Below, in pieces: positions 36,598 through 47,960 of a DNA stretch of 64,000 bases. Source of the stretch: Ariolimax columbianus (taxonomy: Eukaryota; Mollusca; Gastropoda; Stylommatophora; Arionidae). Under the pieces are notes generated by a model. That model was given only the letters and a program-made list of their open reading frames with translations. It was not told the origin of the DNA and made no database searches. The position numbers and the translations under genes were made by a program. The first letter of the stretch is position 1. Every line of letters starts with the position of its first letter. The stretch spans positions 8,306,668-8,370,667 of the forward strand of contig JAVGWX010000012.1 in NCBI GenBank assembly GCA_036924085.1, read 5' to 3'.

Positions 36598-36668
36598 TGA
36601 GACTCGGGTGACTGAGCGGTTTAGATACGTGGATCTATAACAATGGAGATACAGGTTTAAGCCCCTTC
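36598..36668 (+). mobile_element. Possible decayed tRNA-derived SINE head
   Basis: GTGACTGAGCGGTTTAGA resembles an A box, and GGTTTAAGCCCC about 35 bp later resembles a B box. No tail or flanking duplication was seen, so this is tentative. Confidence 0.3.
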
Positions 36669-37256
36669 TTGTATTTTTAGGGATGGAAAGAACGTATATC
36701 TTGTACATTACGTGTCAGCTATGAGATCATGTTGCCTTTATTCATAAGAAATATAAATGTTTCGAAGACATCCAGTAATGGGGATGAACGTGGTACTGAT
36801 AGCTAAAAAAACTACAGTTATCTGATAGTTATCTCCTCCTTTATCATGACAGAGTTAGTGGCGTAACATTGTTGTGGTGGGTGAAGAGGAAAAGAAGGGA
36901 GAAAGGGGTGGAGGGGTTGAGGTTTATTTTGGCGTACCCAGATTTGCCAAAGTTAACGACATACTAATTGTATTACTGTCCTCTTCATTTCCTCATGCTC
37001 TGCTTCCAATGTAGCCCTCAGTCTTCAATTGACCGTCGTATGGTATCATACTAGCAGACGTGTGTGACCTTTATCCCTGGCTTTTGGCATTCCAAGATTA
37101 TCGCCGTATCGAGTTTTGCTTCTTCATGTAGACATGAGATTCATTCTCAGGATTATTCCAAAAGCATTTTCAAGAGTAGTGTGTGTTCATAGTTTACAGT
37201 CTTGAGTATTTCTATGATTTGAACATCTTAAATAAACTACAGACGATTCACAACAC
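36669..37256. other. Unique intron 3 sequence next to exon 3
   Basis: Nothing recognised besides the exon 3 donor at its right edge. Confidence 0.4.
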
Positions 37257-37410
37257 CTTTAATTATCACAATGACGATGCAGCCAAACATGACGGCACCC
37301 TGGAAGGTGTCTGTCCATAAAACGCTCTTGATACCCCCAATAGAAGTATAGAATGTTCCAATAACCCCGACGATTCCAACAGACATCCACATAGGTATAC
37401 CAGCACCTGC
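37257..37410 (-). CDS. SLC5 symporter exon 3
   Basis: Read from 37410 down: AGAGIPMWMSVGIVGVIGTF, then YTSIGGIKSVLWTDTFQGAV and MFGCIVIVIIK plus G. The motif TFY.(S/T).GG.K.V.WTD.FQ is one of the most conserved stretches of SLC5. The acceptor is TTATTAG and entry is phase 0. The donor is AAAG|GTGTTG, a weaker consensus than the others but correct in phase. 154 bp. Confidence 0.92.
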
Positions 37411-40200
37411 CTAATAAGATAGATCAAATTCATTTCAGTTAAAACGTGTGAAGGCTAACAAATTATGTTTTGCAAATTTACAGCATTGATAGTAACGTTT
37501 ATTTCTGTAATGCAAATTTCAGTGATGTGAACTGTTTCTCTTATTTGGCGTGCAAGTTGTCCGAGTGCTTACAGTAAACTAGCCTTAGACATCTTTGTAA
37601 CAGTGTATTCAGAAATACATGCGACACGAGTATATTAAATCTTCAATATCCTATAAACTTGATTTGTTAATCCTATTTAATCCTATTTTATTTAAAACGT
37701 GAATGTATTATGCAAAAATATGATGTAGACCGTCAGATTTATCAAAACATTCGCTTCATTTGTTAATTTCTGGAGTGTCCATAGTTATCTATACACACAA
37801 CAAATGCTACAGTGCTTCCATTAACTGACGGCATATTAAAAAACTGCAGGTGTATCTTCATTTACCAAAGAGGTATAATAATAATGTTCGCTTAGGCGTC
37901 TGAGGCCCGCTGCGTCGGATGAACACAACCATGTCCAGTTGTAACTGCGTGCTGCCAGGCCTCCTCTAAGGCAGATGGGGAGGCTGCTACCTATTGGAGC
38001 CACGTGTTTCGAGGACGACCTCTTGGGCGCTTCCAGCCAGCAGGGTAGAGGCCGTTAGCACTGTGGACTGACTTTTGATGAATCTGGTGAGCTGGGACCT
38101 CATTGTCCGGTCGGACAACCTGATCGAACAGGGAAATGCGGCAACTTTCCAGGATAACCGAGACAGGGGGGAGATGTGTCCTTGCAGAAACATCTAGATT
38201 CCGGACGAAATGAGGTATGAGTGCATTATGTTCCCAAATAAATGTGTATTCATGTTTATATTATATGGATTTCCAGAAAGAGATGTGTGTTGAAAAAATT
38301 TTTTATCACTAATGTGTGTGCCTTTGTGTTAGTGATTCTTATAAATTACATGTAGTATTCTAAGCTTCAGAATGAGTTTAAGCGTGTGTTAATGTATGTC
38401 ATTTATCTCTAAATATACATATACGTTTCCGGTCTAGCGCCTAACAGGCTGCTGGCACTTTTAGTCCGGCTGTGTGTGCTATTCTGTCTGCTTTCATCAC
38501 CATGTGTTGAATTATAAAACTGTACATATGACAACCCCCCCCCCCTCCCCCATAGTGGATCATAAAAGGGCAATTTATGTTGCTCTAAGGTTGGCATTGC
38601 AGACATCGAAGACAATATCGTAGACCCATCCCTTCATGCTGCGTTCTCTTCTCGAGCGGTTCCGCAACGTATTACACGCTACCATTACTCAGCGGCCATA
38701 TTAGAAACGGAGTCGTGAACTGCTCATTCCGTCGTGTGCTAGATATTTCGAATACTAAATTGACTCCTCACCAACCCCCTCACCCTCTCCCAAATTCTCT
38801 GCATCGTGCGTTCACGTCTGTTCGATGTCAACGTTTTCGGATGATGTAGGTCACTAAGGCCTCGTCAAGTATACTCGCCTAGCCGAGAATTAAATTAGAT
38901 ATGAGTATACACAGCCCGTATGCATAGAGATGACGTGCAGAAATCCCTGTTCAGGCTTTCTCATATGTGCAGTTTCTAAACTTACGCAAGGGGCAACTGA
39001 TTTACAAGTAAACAAAGGGTGACCGATGCTCAAACTTTGCTCTATATATATATAAATATACTCAGGATTGACACTAAACACACGTATACAACAAAAAATA
39101 CCCCCAACAAATGTGATTTAGAATTCAAAGGAAAACGATGTCACGCAATTTCCTTTTGGAATAATTAGCTTTTAATATCTTCTATATTCAGAATTGTTGC
39201 CCTTATATTAGAAAGCACACATTGATGAGAATCCATGACTGCGTCTCCAGTTTTTCTGTCTAAGCAAATATTTTAAACAGTACTTCAACTCTGGTTCAAG
39301 TTTCAAATTTGAGCTTAGATGATTATTCACCAGGGGATCTTAAACGAGTATCTCTTTAGCCATACTATCTTAGCAAGGCTAAACTCTCATTCAGAGGCCA
39401 TTGCATGGTCGGTATGATAGCGGTATCGTCTCTTCTGAGGTGAAGCGGGATCCAATTCCAGGATAGATCGGTTATTCATAGTGTGTTAATCTTCTTTGGT
39501 TGTTCTAGGTAGGCATTTTGTAGTTGGTGATCGTGATTAGCATAAAAACGAATTGTATGTATCCATATTAGTTGTGTAGTTTAGCTAATGGCCGTCATGT
39601 ATGCTGTACATGGCCAGCTAATGGCCGTCATGTATGCTGTACATGGCCAGTTATGAAAACCTTCTAGATGTTGTGTTTCTACTTGACCCACGTAACCATC
39701 TGTCATGCTAAATAACTTTGATGAACAATTATTTCCTCAGCGTTCTGTTCTTTGGACATTTGAGAACTACATATGTTCTTAGCTTCATCGCCTAACGTGC
39801 CATGTCATGCCATATATGTCTTCTGTCTTCCTCTACGCGGTCGATCGTTTCCATTGCAACATGAGGGCACATGCATTTCTTCCTTTGACTAAATTCAATC
39901 AATCATAACAAAATGTGATGTTATCAAATATGTGTCCATTGTTATCGTTTGTTAGAAACAAAAACTTAATTTAACTTTTCCTATTTGAAACGTTTGACCC
40001 ACAGCGCCATAAATATGACATGGGAAAAAACATGAACAAAAAATGTAAGACTTGATTAAGATTGAGTTTAATCAAAATCATAATTATGACAACATTGGTC
40101 AGAGTCACGTGACATCTACGTGAATACATTTCTAAGGAAGTGACTATAGAGGCATGCGCTTGCAACGTGGCGCATTCACGCAGCATAGTAACATGGTAGT
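37411..40200. other. Intron 2, mostly unique
   Basis: No array or clear gene. 37880-38220 looks like old repeat DNA without recognisable protein. A 33-bp unit (AGCTAATGGCCGTCATGTAT and so on) occurs twice in tandem at 39583-39650. 40020-40110 is AT-rich. Confidence 0.4.
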
Positions 40201-40204
40201 CTAC

Positions 40205-40440
40205 ATGGAATTACGGTTGAAGCAAAGTGCTGTAATTGAATTCCTAACGGCGGAAAGTTGTGTGCCCATCGACATGCATCGAAGTATCCCTGCAGTATAT
40301 GATGACGTATGTGTGGATGTCAGGAGGTCAGGACTTTCAGGAGGTGAGCACGGACTATAAAAGGTTTCAATCCAGCACCGACAAACCAGCATCACAAGGA
40401 CCGTATCGGCCGGTCGGTCACACCTGTTAATCATCACATA
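40205..40440 (+). pseudogene. Mariner transposase N-terminal fragment
   Basis: The frame from 40202 reads MELRLKQSAVIEFLTAESCV, then PIDMHRSIPAVYDDVCVDV, matching the first helix-turn-helix of mariner transposases (QR.VIEFL..EG..P..IHRR...VYGD.CVD). A frameshift follows; further on SVTPVNHHI fits the linker before the second DNA-binding motif. No catalytic region is nearby. It represents a different part of the protein from the 28-kb fragment. Confidence 0.7.
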
Positions 40441-40603
40441 TTATTCCTGCCCTGCTAAGAAATAGTAAAGTACCTGCGAGATTGGTCCCTCGCAGGCTGA
40501 AACCGGAAATGAAACAGCGCCAACAGCAGGTGTGTCCGAAACTTCTGACGATATGATCAGAAGGTCAATGGTTTTATCCGCCAACAACATTGGGACGAGT
40601 CAT

Positions 40604-40619
40604 CCCCCCCCCCCCCCCC
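40604..40619. repeat. Poly-C tract (poly-G in the symporter transcript)
   Basis: Sixteen C on the plus strand. On the transcribed minus strand this is a G-run starting 35 nt inside intron 2, just after the exon 2 donor. Confidence 0.95.
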
Positions 40620-40654
40620 ACACAAAAAAATACCTAATTCCCGTACCATCTTAC

Positions 40655-40924
40655 CTGCAATGCCAGCGAAGGAGGAAGTAGAGATATTGACATATACACT
40701 AAAATTTGCAGTATCCCTATGCCAACGGCAGTCATTCGAACAAGTCTTGATTCGAATCTCATATGTATGTACTCGTACAGGCTGGTCAGTCTCAAGGGAT
40801 GTAGTAAGGGGACGATCAGAAATGCAATCACAAAGCATCCTACACCATAGCCCAAGCAGAAGGTGGCGTACATTGGGCCGAATGTGTAGGTCTCTACAGG
40901 TGTCCCCAAGAATGTAACAGCCGA
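40655..40924 (-). CDS. SLC5 symporter exon 2
   Basis: Read from 40924 down: SAVTFLGTPVETYTFGPMYA, then TFCLGYGVGCFVIAFLIVPL, LHPLRLTSLYEYIHMRFESR and so on, ending SLLPPSLALQ. SAVT.LGTP.E.Y..G and the TS.YEY...RF motif are the SLC5A8-type signature of helices 2-4. The acceptor is CCTTTCAG, and the donor CAG|GTAAGA is a strong consensus. 270 bp (90 codons), phase 0 at both ends, joining ATYM of exon 1 to SAVT. Confidence 0.95.
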
Positions 40925-42469
40925 CTGAAAGGATCCAAGATTTGTAAATAAAACATCCATTAAAATATAAAGGTCAATGGTTTATAAAGCTAAATATAAA
41001 ATAATTAGCAAGTATTATTGCAGAGTGAACGCCCATTGCTGGAGTTCATCATTTGCACGAATTAATTCATTCATTTTGTTGTATTATGTTCTCTCCATTG
41101 ATTCTGGCATCTTTAATAAGCATATCTGCTACTCTTTGTCGAATTATTACGGTACAGTGCAGAAAGCTGCACTTGACGGGATTGGTGCTTAGGCCTTGAT
41201 TGCTAACAACACATAGACCAATAATGATCTGAAACATCGCATCGGAGACATTAAGCACTGCCCGGTTAGCAAAATACCCAAGACACATTCACACGCTGAG
41301 TGATGCTATTAGTCCTTGCGGCCTAAGACCACAGGCAGCAGAGTACTCGAGTCCTCTGAAGAGGTCCTCAGATACCTCGGTCGATACACTCACTATGAAG
41401 CCACAAGGTGCCAGGGTTTTATCCGCGGGTTTTGGAAGTTCAATTAAAGTTGCAGTTTGGAGTGTCGTTTTTTGTTGTGGTACGTGGCCAGGGCAGTGGT
41501 AATCGATGCAACGTTCACTGTTTTGCCTAGGCGAACAATTTGTTATTATTATTTCTAGTTTTTCTATTCGTGTTGTTATTATTACTCGACCAATCGCTGT
41601 GTAATGTAACCTAGCAACTGTGCTAATCGTCTCTGTCTAAACGGTCAACTATGCCAGATCGTGGCGCCACATGCTAGCAGATAGGAACACGTATACTACT
41701 CGTTTCTGTCTAAACGGTTAACTGCATCTGCTCGTGACGCTCCGTGTTAACATTGACACGATTCTAGGAAAGGCCAGTAAGCTGTGTCGCTTTAACACAA
41801 ATAAAGGCACATGTATTTACGGGATAAAATCAAAGCTTACTAAACTCTGAGCAAATCTAACACATGGCGAGCAAGGTAGACTTGCGAGTCGTCCACCTAC
41901 GAGAGAACAAAGCCTTGATAACATAGGCAGGGCAACATAAAATAAATTGCCCATGATACGTATTTCTACAACAAACAACATGATGACTGTTAATATATGA
42001 TTGGCACTTGCAATCTAGAAGGTGGACTTAATATAATTGGCACTGGGAGATTCCTCTTTAACGCCAGTGCATCAGCAATTATTAGTTAAGCAAATAAACA
42101 CATGTGTTGGTAAACTGTACAGTGCCATTTGTTGTAGCGTGGTCGCTAAAGGTGTACTACTCGAAGCCTCAGAAGCAGTCCACGTTTGGAACTGATGAGT
42201 ATAAGGTATGTTCTTTGATATGACATGGCATACCAAGACTACAGGCATTTCCCAAGCACAACCAGAGAATGGGGGAGGGGGGTTTCTAGGCAGCTGATGG
42301 CATTACTACATCCGCAGCGAACGTGGAGATATCTGCTAGAACAGGCCTTGAAACTCAATTCCGGAAAATACTAGACCGTCGCCAAGTTTCTGTTTCCGTC
42401 ATCTCATACGGCTGGACCAGGACATCTCGGCTTACAAGAGACTTCACAAATCGTTCCTCGGCGCCAAAA
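40925..42469. other. Intron 1, unique part
   Basis: No gene, RNA or array recognised. Confidence 0.4.
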
Positions 42470-42955
42470 TACATCTCCCTGACATGCTAGAAGCACATCT
42501 CCCTGACATGCTAGAAGCACATCTCCCTGACATTCTAAAAGCACATCTCCCTGACATTCTAGAAGCACATCTCCCTGACATTCTAGAAGCACATATCCCT
42601 GACATTCTAAAAGCACATCTCCCTGACATTCTAGAAGCACATCTCCCTGACATTCTAGAAGCACATCTCCCTGACATTCTAGAAGCACATATCCCTGACA
42701 TGCTAGAAGCACATTTCCCATGTCATGCTAGAAGCACATTTCCCATGTCATGCTAGAAGCACATCTCCCTGACATTCTAGAAGCACATTTCCCATGTCAT
42801 GCTAGAAGCACATCTCCCTGACATTCTAAAAGCACATCTCCCTGACATTCTAGAAGCACATCTCCCTGACATTCTAGAAGCACATATCCCTGACATTCTA
42901 GAAGCACATTTCCCATGTCATGCTAGAAGCACATCTCCTTGACATGATAGACGCA
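42470..42955. repeat. 24-bp minisatellite, about 20 copies
   Basis: Unit CATCTCCCTGACATTCTAGA plus AGCA. Variants are ACATGCTAG and ATTCTAAAAG, and 25-bp units with CATTTCCCATGTCATG are interspersed in the right half. Open frames on both strands are by-products. Confidence 0.95.
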
Positions 42956-44002
42956 CGTAAGAGGTCGGTCTTATGCAGTATGTCGCCAGCAGATCACAGC
43001 CTAGCTTTCTACCTTTACAAGGCCTGGACCAGTAAGCCAGCAGTGAGTTACACATGTAACAGATCGGTCAAATATGCTTTAGACGCTTAAAGGAAAGTAT
43101 TATCTATTTATTGATTGATCAAATACTCGGGCGTGGTGGGAGATATAGTTTTAATATCTGACTTGACTGAAACGACAAAATTATATATGCAAACATTTTC
43201 AAGATGGAGAGTAAATTGGATGTTCTTTGAGAAATTTACACAGAGATTAATATTATAAAACTATAAATACATAAATATCTTCTGTTTAACTGACTCTAAC
43301 TCTAAATGATAATAATTATTGTATAAATATATTTGAGACATGCACGAGTATGTTGATTATATTTACAACATATTGTAAGTACATACTTTCAAGCCGATAA
43401 TACATTGCATTGTCTAATACTGTTCCGTCACTCTGTTATTTTTCGAAAATCCATTCGTTCCAGTAAAAAAGCAACAACTTTGAGCGTAAAAACAATCTTC
43501 AAAGCAGAGGATAACTGATTTATCGATGAAAGATAGTAAGTTGCATTGGATTATAATTATTATGTGCGAGTTCTACTGAATTAAATATATACGTCACATT
43601 CAGACTTGGTAAATAGTTCAACATTAGTGATAATGGAAAGATAAGTCAAATATAATACGTTTAATTAAGAATTAATAGAACGAACATCAGCTTAGGTTTC
43701 CAAAATAAGGTATATTTCAGCACTTATGTCACAAGAAATATAAGAAGATAACGTCACTCAGAAATAAATCATGAACATCAGTCAGAAGAATTCAACGTGC
43801 ACAATCTTTTCGCTTACAAATAATGTACAATGAATCACACATAAACTAAATGGACATCAGGTTTCCTGGTGGCGAGACCAATTGGACACCGGTCGTGATC
43901 TTGGACATTTTCATTTTAGTGAATAATTTAAAACAATTATATTTTACTACCTATGATAATTTCATCTTCAATGTGTATTCCATTGCAGAATAATTTACAG
44001 GT
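42956..44002. other. Intron 1, unique AT-rich sequence
   Basis: Nothing recognised. Confidence 0.4.
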
Positions 44003-44010
44003 CAGGTATA

Positions 44011-44268
44011 CATAGGGAGCCATGTAGCGCAGTGGTTTCGAATCTAAGTGGTCCTGGGTTCATTCCCCAGTTGAGGCGGTAATGTTTTTTTTCAGACGGC
44101 AACGGAACCCAGGTACACCAAGCCTTAAATGGGTACCGGTTCAGAACGGGAAGTAAAAATGGCGTGGGAGAGGAGATGGCTACCGCCCTCATATAGCCGA
44201 GCCTTTGAAATGTGAGATCCCTAACACCTCACACCCCTACGGCAGTAATGCTACGGGATACTTTTTTA
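44011..44268 (+). mobile_element. tRNA-derived SINE
   Basis: The head GGGAGCCATGTAGCGCAGTG has an A box (TAGCGCAGTGG) and a B box (GGGTTCATTCCCC). A conserved-looking core follows (AAATGGGTACCGG, GGGAAGTAAAAATGGCG) and the 3' end is ACTTTTTTA. Flanked by CAGGTATA at 44003-44010 and 44269-44276, a probable 8-bp target-site duplication. Lies in intron 1 of the symporter, opposite in orientation. Confidence 0.8.
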
Positions 44269-44662
44269 CAGGTATATAACATAACAATGTAGCAACATAA
44301 CAATGCTAGCCCCCATTCTGTCGTGCAATGGCTGCAACCATGGAGGACCGCCATATCCAGTGTCCAGCACATCCGCCGTTTCACCTGCCCTTGCCTCAAG
44401 TGATTCCCAGGTCTTTGTACAACTAATAGAGTTGATGGGAGGAAACTATTTTAGGATCCGCTGAAAAGGTCAAGTAGTGGGTACATGATTGGCTACCTAC
44501 ATGACCAAGATGAATCCATGCACTTGATATGCGATGAGAGACTTGTGTAAAACACAATGGTGACCACGTCGGTACGTGATATAGTTGTGTTTCACTTTCT
44601 CTGAATAGTTGTTTTAAAATATATATATGTTTTTCAAGTTTTAATTTGAAGCCTCCTCGTAG

Positions 44663-44870
44663 ATGGTACTAATAGATATCAGTTTTAGAATACAAAACGC
44701 GAGAGGTGCTTTCATTGGGACAGGGAAATTATGGAAATACAACAACATTAAGTCCACCACAAAAATACAGATTTTCAACTCTTATGTCGTCCGTCCTACT
44801 GTTTGCCCTGGGGAACAACCAAAACCGCATAGAAAATGGTTCAATCTTCCAACAAAAGATGCATGTTAAT
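44663..44870 (+). pseudogene. LINE reverse transcriptase fragment
   Basis: The frame reads SFRIQNARGAFIGTGKLWKY, then STTKIQIFNSYVVRPTV, resembling the RI.KAR.AF..L...W.S...S..TK.RIF.S.V.SVLLYG region after the RT thumb of RTE/CR1-like LINEs. The YGCETW motif that should follow is lost. Confidence 0.6.
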
Positions 44871-45302
44871 AAATGAGTGTGATTACGTTACTAACACAGA
44901 AAATGACAAGGATCAGTGGGACTTGATGTACGTTGAAGTGTCTGGTGTTGGATAGGACACAAATTACAGAAAATAACGGACAGTGTTTTTTAAAAAACAG
45001 TACCTGATTTAGAATCCCCAAAGCATGACATGCAGAGGCAGATCTAAACAGATTTGAAAAGCGCAAAAGAGAGCTTGATACTAAAATAGAATACGAGTAC
45101 ATGTTTGGAAAGGATGGCACAGGACAGGAAGAAGTAGTAAATATGTGTTTAAAAAGTGTGCTCCAGATGAACGATTTATAGATTGATTGATTGATTTTTT
45201 GATTGATATACGAAGAACACACCACCATAATATTATAAATTATTCAAAAAGGATTTGAGAAGAAGACAAAGAACCAGTGGGTGGAAGGAAGGCCTTACGG
45301 TT
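44871..45302. other. Unique stretch left of duplicated block A
   Basis: Contains a TTGATTGATTGATT run near 45180. Nothing else recognised. Confidence 0.35.
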
Positions 45303-45639
45303 AAACTGGCCAAGAAGGAAGAACTGATAGACTGCAACAACTACGAAGTTATCCAAGTGCCAATAGTACATAGCATAATATTCAATAACAATTTTTAAGA
45401 CGGGCTAAAAGATGAAGTAGACACGAAGTTCAAACAAGAAGAATCTGGGGTTCGCTATGAAATAACTTTTATAGCATAAAGCAACCGTACACAGCATAGT
45501 GGAGCAAAAGATTGAAGGGAGTTTATCACTATACGGCACCTCATGATAGGCAAACAGAAGCTGATGCAGCACAAAGAAAAACTACAACACCAAACTTAGA
45601 AAAACGACAGCACATTAAGCAGAAATACGACAACACAAA

Positions 45640-46085
45640 CAGGAGAAAACGATAGAACAGTAGGGAGAAATACGACAGTAAAGTAGGGAGTAATACGACA
45701 GTAAAGGAGGGAGAAATACGACAGTACATTAGGGTGACATATGACAGTAAAGGAGGGAGAAATACGACAGTACATTAGGGTGACATATGACAGTAAAGGA
45801 GGGAGCAATACGACAGTACATTAGGGTGACATATGACAGTAAAGTAGGGAGAAATACGACAGTACATTAGGGTGACATCTGACAGTAAAGGAGGGAGAAA
45901 TACGACAGTACATTAGGGTGACATATGACAGTAAAGGAGGGAGAAATACGACGGTACATTAGGGTGACATATGACAGTAAAGGAGGGAGAAATACGACAG
46001 TACATTAGGGTGACATATGACAGTAAAGTAGGGAGAAATACGACAGTACATTAGGGTGACATATGACAGTAAATGAGGGAGAAAT
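45640..46085. repeat. 46-bp minisatellite
   Basis: Unit ACAGTAAAGGAGGGAGAAAT plus ACGACAGTACATTAGGGTGACATATG at exactly 46-bp spacing (45744, 45790 and so on). The B counterpart (59520-59710) is shorter and more divergent. Confidence 0.95.
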
Positions 46086-46198
46086 AGACAACGGGAAGGA
46101 GAAAAACAACAACAGCGTAAGTAGAAAATGGACAGAATCTGAAGCAGAAAACGACAACACTGAAATAAGGAAAAAGAACCAGGAACTATGTATTAACC

Positions 46199-46218
46199 CC
46201 CCCCCCCCCCCCCCCCCC
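46199..46218. repeat. Poly-C tract
   Basis: About 20 consecutive C. Absent from block B. Confidence 0.95.
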
Positions 46219-46329
46219 ACTCCTCAAGGTCGCACCAATAATAAGTCAGTCGAGACTGAAAGGGGTTAATGCTACTAATTTAAGAACTTAACGTTACATA
46301 TATGTTACAATTATATAAGAACTATCGCA

Positions 46330-46605
46330 AGTAAAGATCACCGGCACGCCATGCAGAGTATAGGAAATATGGTGTTAGGCCCATATTATTTTGTAACCAA
46401 CAGCACTTAGTGAATGATGTGGTCAGCACCACGTCGGACGCCTTTACTTCCCAGATTTTTGCTGGTACCCAATTTATGCGGCTGGGTCGACCACAGGTTC
46501 CAGTTTGCGATCGGACAAAAATCTCGCAACAACTGATGACCGAACCCCGCCCGACTGGGACGTCAGTGCACTAACAACTGCGCTACCGCGGCTCCCGCGT
46601 ATAAA
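46330..46605 (-). mobile_element. tRNA-derived SINE
   Basis: On the minus strand: GGGAGCCGCGGTAGCGCAGT with A box GGTAGCGCAGTTGTTAG and B box GGGGTTCGGTC. The core that follows has AAATTGGGTACCAG and GGGAAGTAAAGGCG, shared with the SINE at 44011-44268. Lies in the part of block A that block B lacks. Left limit approximate. Confidence 0.75.
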
Positions 46606-46609
46606 CCAA

Positions 46610-47184
46610 CTATACGTACCATATATGTGCAAATGACAACTATACGCACTATATATGTGCCATTGACAACTATACGCACTGTATATGTGCCAATGATATA
46701 ACAACTATATGTACCATATATGTGCCAATGACAACTATACGCAATATGCATGTGCCATTGACAACTATACGCACTATATATGTGCCATTGACAACTATAT
46801 GCACTATATATGTGCCATTGACAACTATACGCACTATGTATGTGCCAATGACAACTATACACACTGTATATGTGCCAATGATATAACAACTATACGTACC
46901 ATATATGTGCCAATGACAACTATACCCACTATATATGTGACATTGACAACTATGCGCACAATATGTGTGCTAATGATAAAACAACTATATGTACCATATA
47001 TGTGCCATTGACAACTATACGCACTATATATGTGACATTGACAACTATACGCACTATGAATGTGCCAATGATATAACAACTTTACGTACCATATATGTGC
47101 CAATGACAACTATATGCACTATATATGTGCCATTGACAACTATACGCACTATGTATGTGCCAATGATATAACAACTATACGTAC
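46610..47184. repeat. 30-bp minisatellite adjoining exon 1A donor
   Basis: Unit TTGACAACTATACGCACTAT plus ATATGTGCCA (30 bp), mixed with 35-bp forms containing GATATAACAACTATACGTAC. The 35-bp forms include the exon 1 splice donor and its flank: on the transcript, ATATATG|GTACGTATAG. Confidence 0.95.
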
Positions 47185-47373
47185 CATATATGTAGCAAAG
47201 ATGGAGAGAGTGACTGGCAGCACGGACATGCGTCGACCACCAAGCAGGTACTCATCTCTTGTTGCATGTTTGAAATCTTTCACAGCAAACAGAACTCCAA
47301 TTCCCAGCGGGATCAGAAGAATGACCACTATCACGACATAGTCTACCATATGCAGGGACACATGGTTGTCCAT
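47185..47373 (-). CDS. SLC5 symporter exon 1, copy A (start codon)
   Basis: 63 codons from Met at 47373: MDNHVSLHMVDYVVIVVILL, then IPLGIGVLFAVKDFKHATRD and EYLLGGRRMSVLPVTLSIFA plus TYM. The first helix, the (E/D)(Y/F)L.GGR.M...PV.LS motif and the downstream join to SAVTFLGTP are typical of SLC5A8-like proteins. An in-frame TGA lies 13 codons upstream, supporting this start. The donor is ATATATG|GTACGT in phase 0. The exon appears identical in sequence to copy B at 60302-60490. Confidence 0.92.
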
Positions 47374-47948
47374 GTTTTGCTTCCTAGTAATTACACGTCT
47401 AAGAAGCAGTCATAAAATGTTTATATGCTCTCTTCAACTTGTACAATTTAGCTGAATAGCTACCAATAACTGCATGTGCAAAGAGTCCTTGATGATACTC
47501 ATTTTGTTGCACTTATTTAATCGATCTCGGTCCCGATATAGGATCATTGTTTTAATTTATAATGTTTCCATTGGCTCAGTCATTGACTGCCGTCTATGAC
47601 AGTAAAAACGCTCAGAACATTCAGGTTAGTGTCTAAAACTTTACTGCTGCTTAATTATTTGAATTTCGGCAATTACGTGTGCGTGTTCAGCTTAACATAT
47701 GTTTTCTTATATCGGGGTTCAATCGATGAGCTAGGGAAAGTGGCTGGTACAAAAATAAAACGCTTAAAGTGAATTGTAATGAGATGAAAGGTGAGTCATG
47801 TTAACTTAGGCGCATCTATGTGATCTCGGTCGTGATGTACATCTGCTGCCGAATATAACCGGACACTGTGTCAACAACAAGAAGGTTTTCCCAAATGTAA
47901 TAGTATGTGTGGTTAGTATACGGATTAGAACTAAAACTAGCCGGGTTC
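47374..47948. other. Upstream flank of exon 1A (5' UTR and promoter candidate)
   Basis: Unique DNA shared with block B (60491-60907). Any 5' UTR and promoter of the symporter should lie here, but I see no convincing TATA box or initiator. Confidence 0.4.
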
Positions 47949-47960
47949 AAATATATGTTT

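Larger units (their letters stand above)
1..47373 (-). other. Gene span: SLC5-family sodium/solute symporter, seven exons, C-terminus off the left edge
   Basis: Seven minus-strand exons were found by eye from conserved SLC5 segments and GT/AG boundaries. Lengths are 189, 270, 154, 139, 181, 130 and at least 678 bp, and the phases chain correctly (0, 0, 1, 2, 0, 1). The assembled product is about 580 residues plus a missing end; SLC5A8-type carriers are about 600-650. SLC5 proteins use the inward sodium gradient to import small solutes across the plasma membrane with a LeuT-type fold. Loops and motifs place this one in the SLC5A5/A6/A8/A12 branch, so a monocarboxylate or vitamin-like substrate is likely, but the substrate cannot be read from sequence. 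Introns range from about 3.8 to 15.5 kb and are dominated by repeats. No frameshift or stop was seen in any exon, so the gene appears intact. Confidence 0.9.

Noticed and set aside
44011..44090. Functional tRNA gene
   Set aside because: A and B boxes are present, but the cloverleaf arms do not pair properly and a SINE body with target duplication follows. The same applies at 14750-14812 and 46540-46605.
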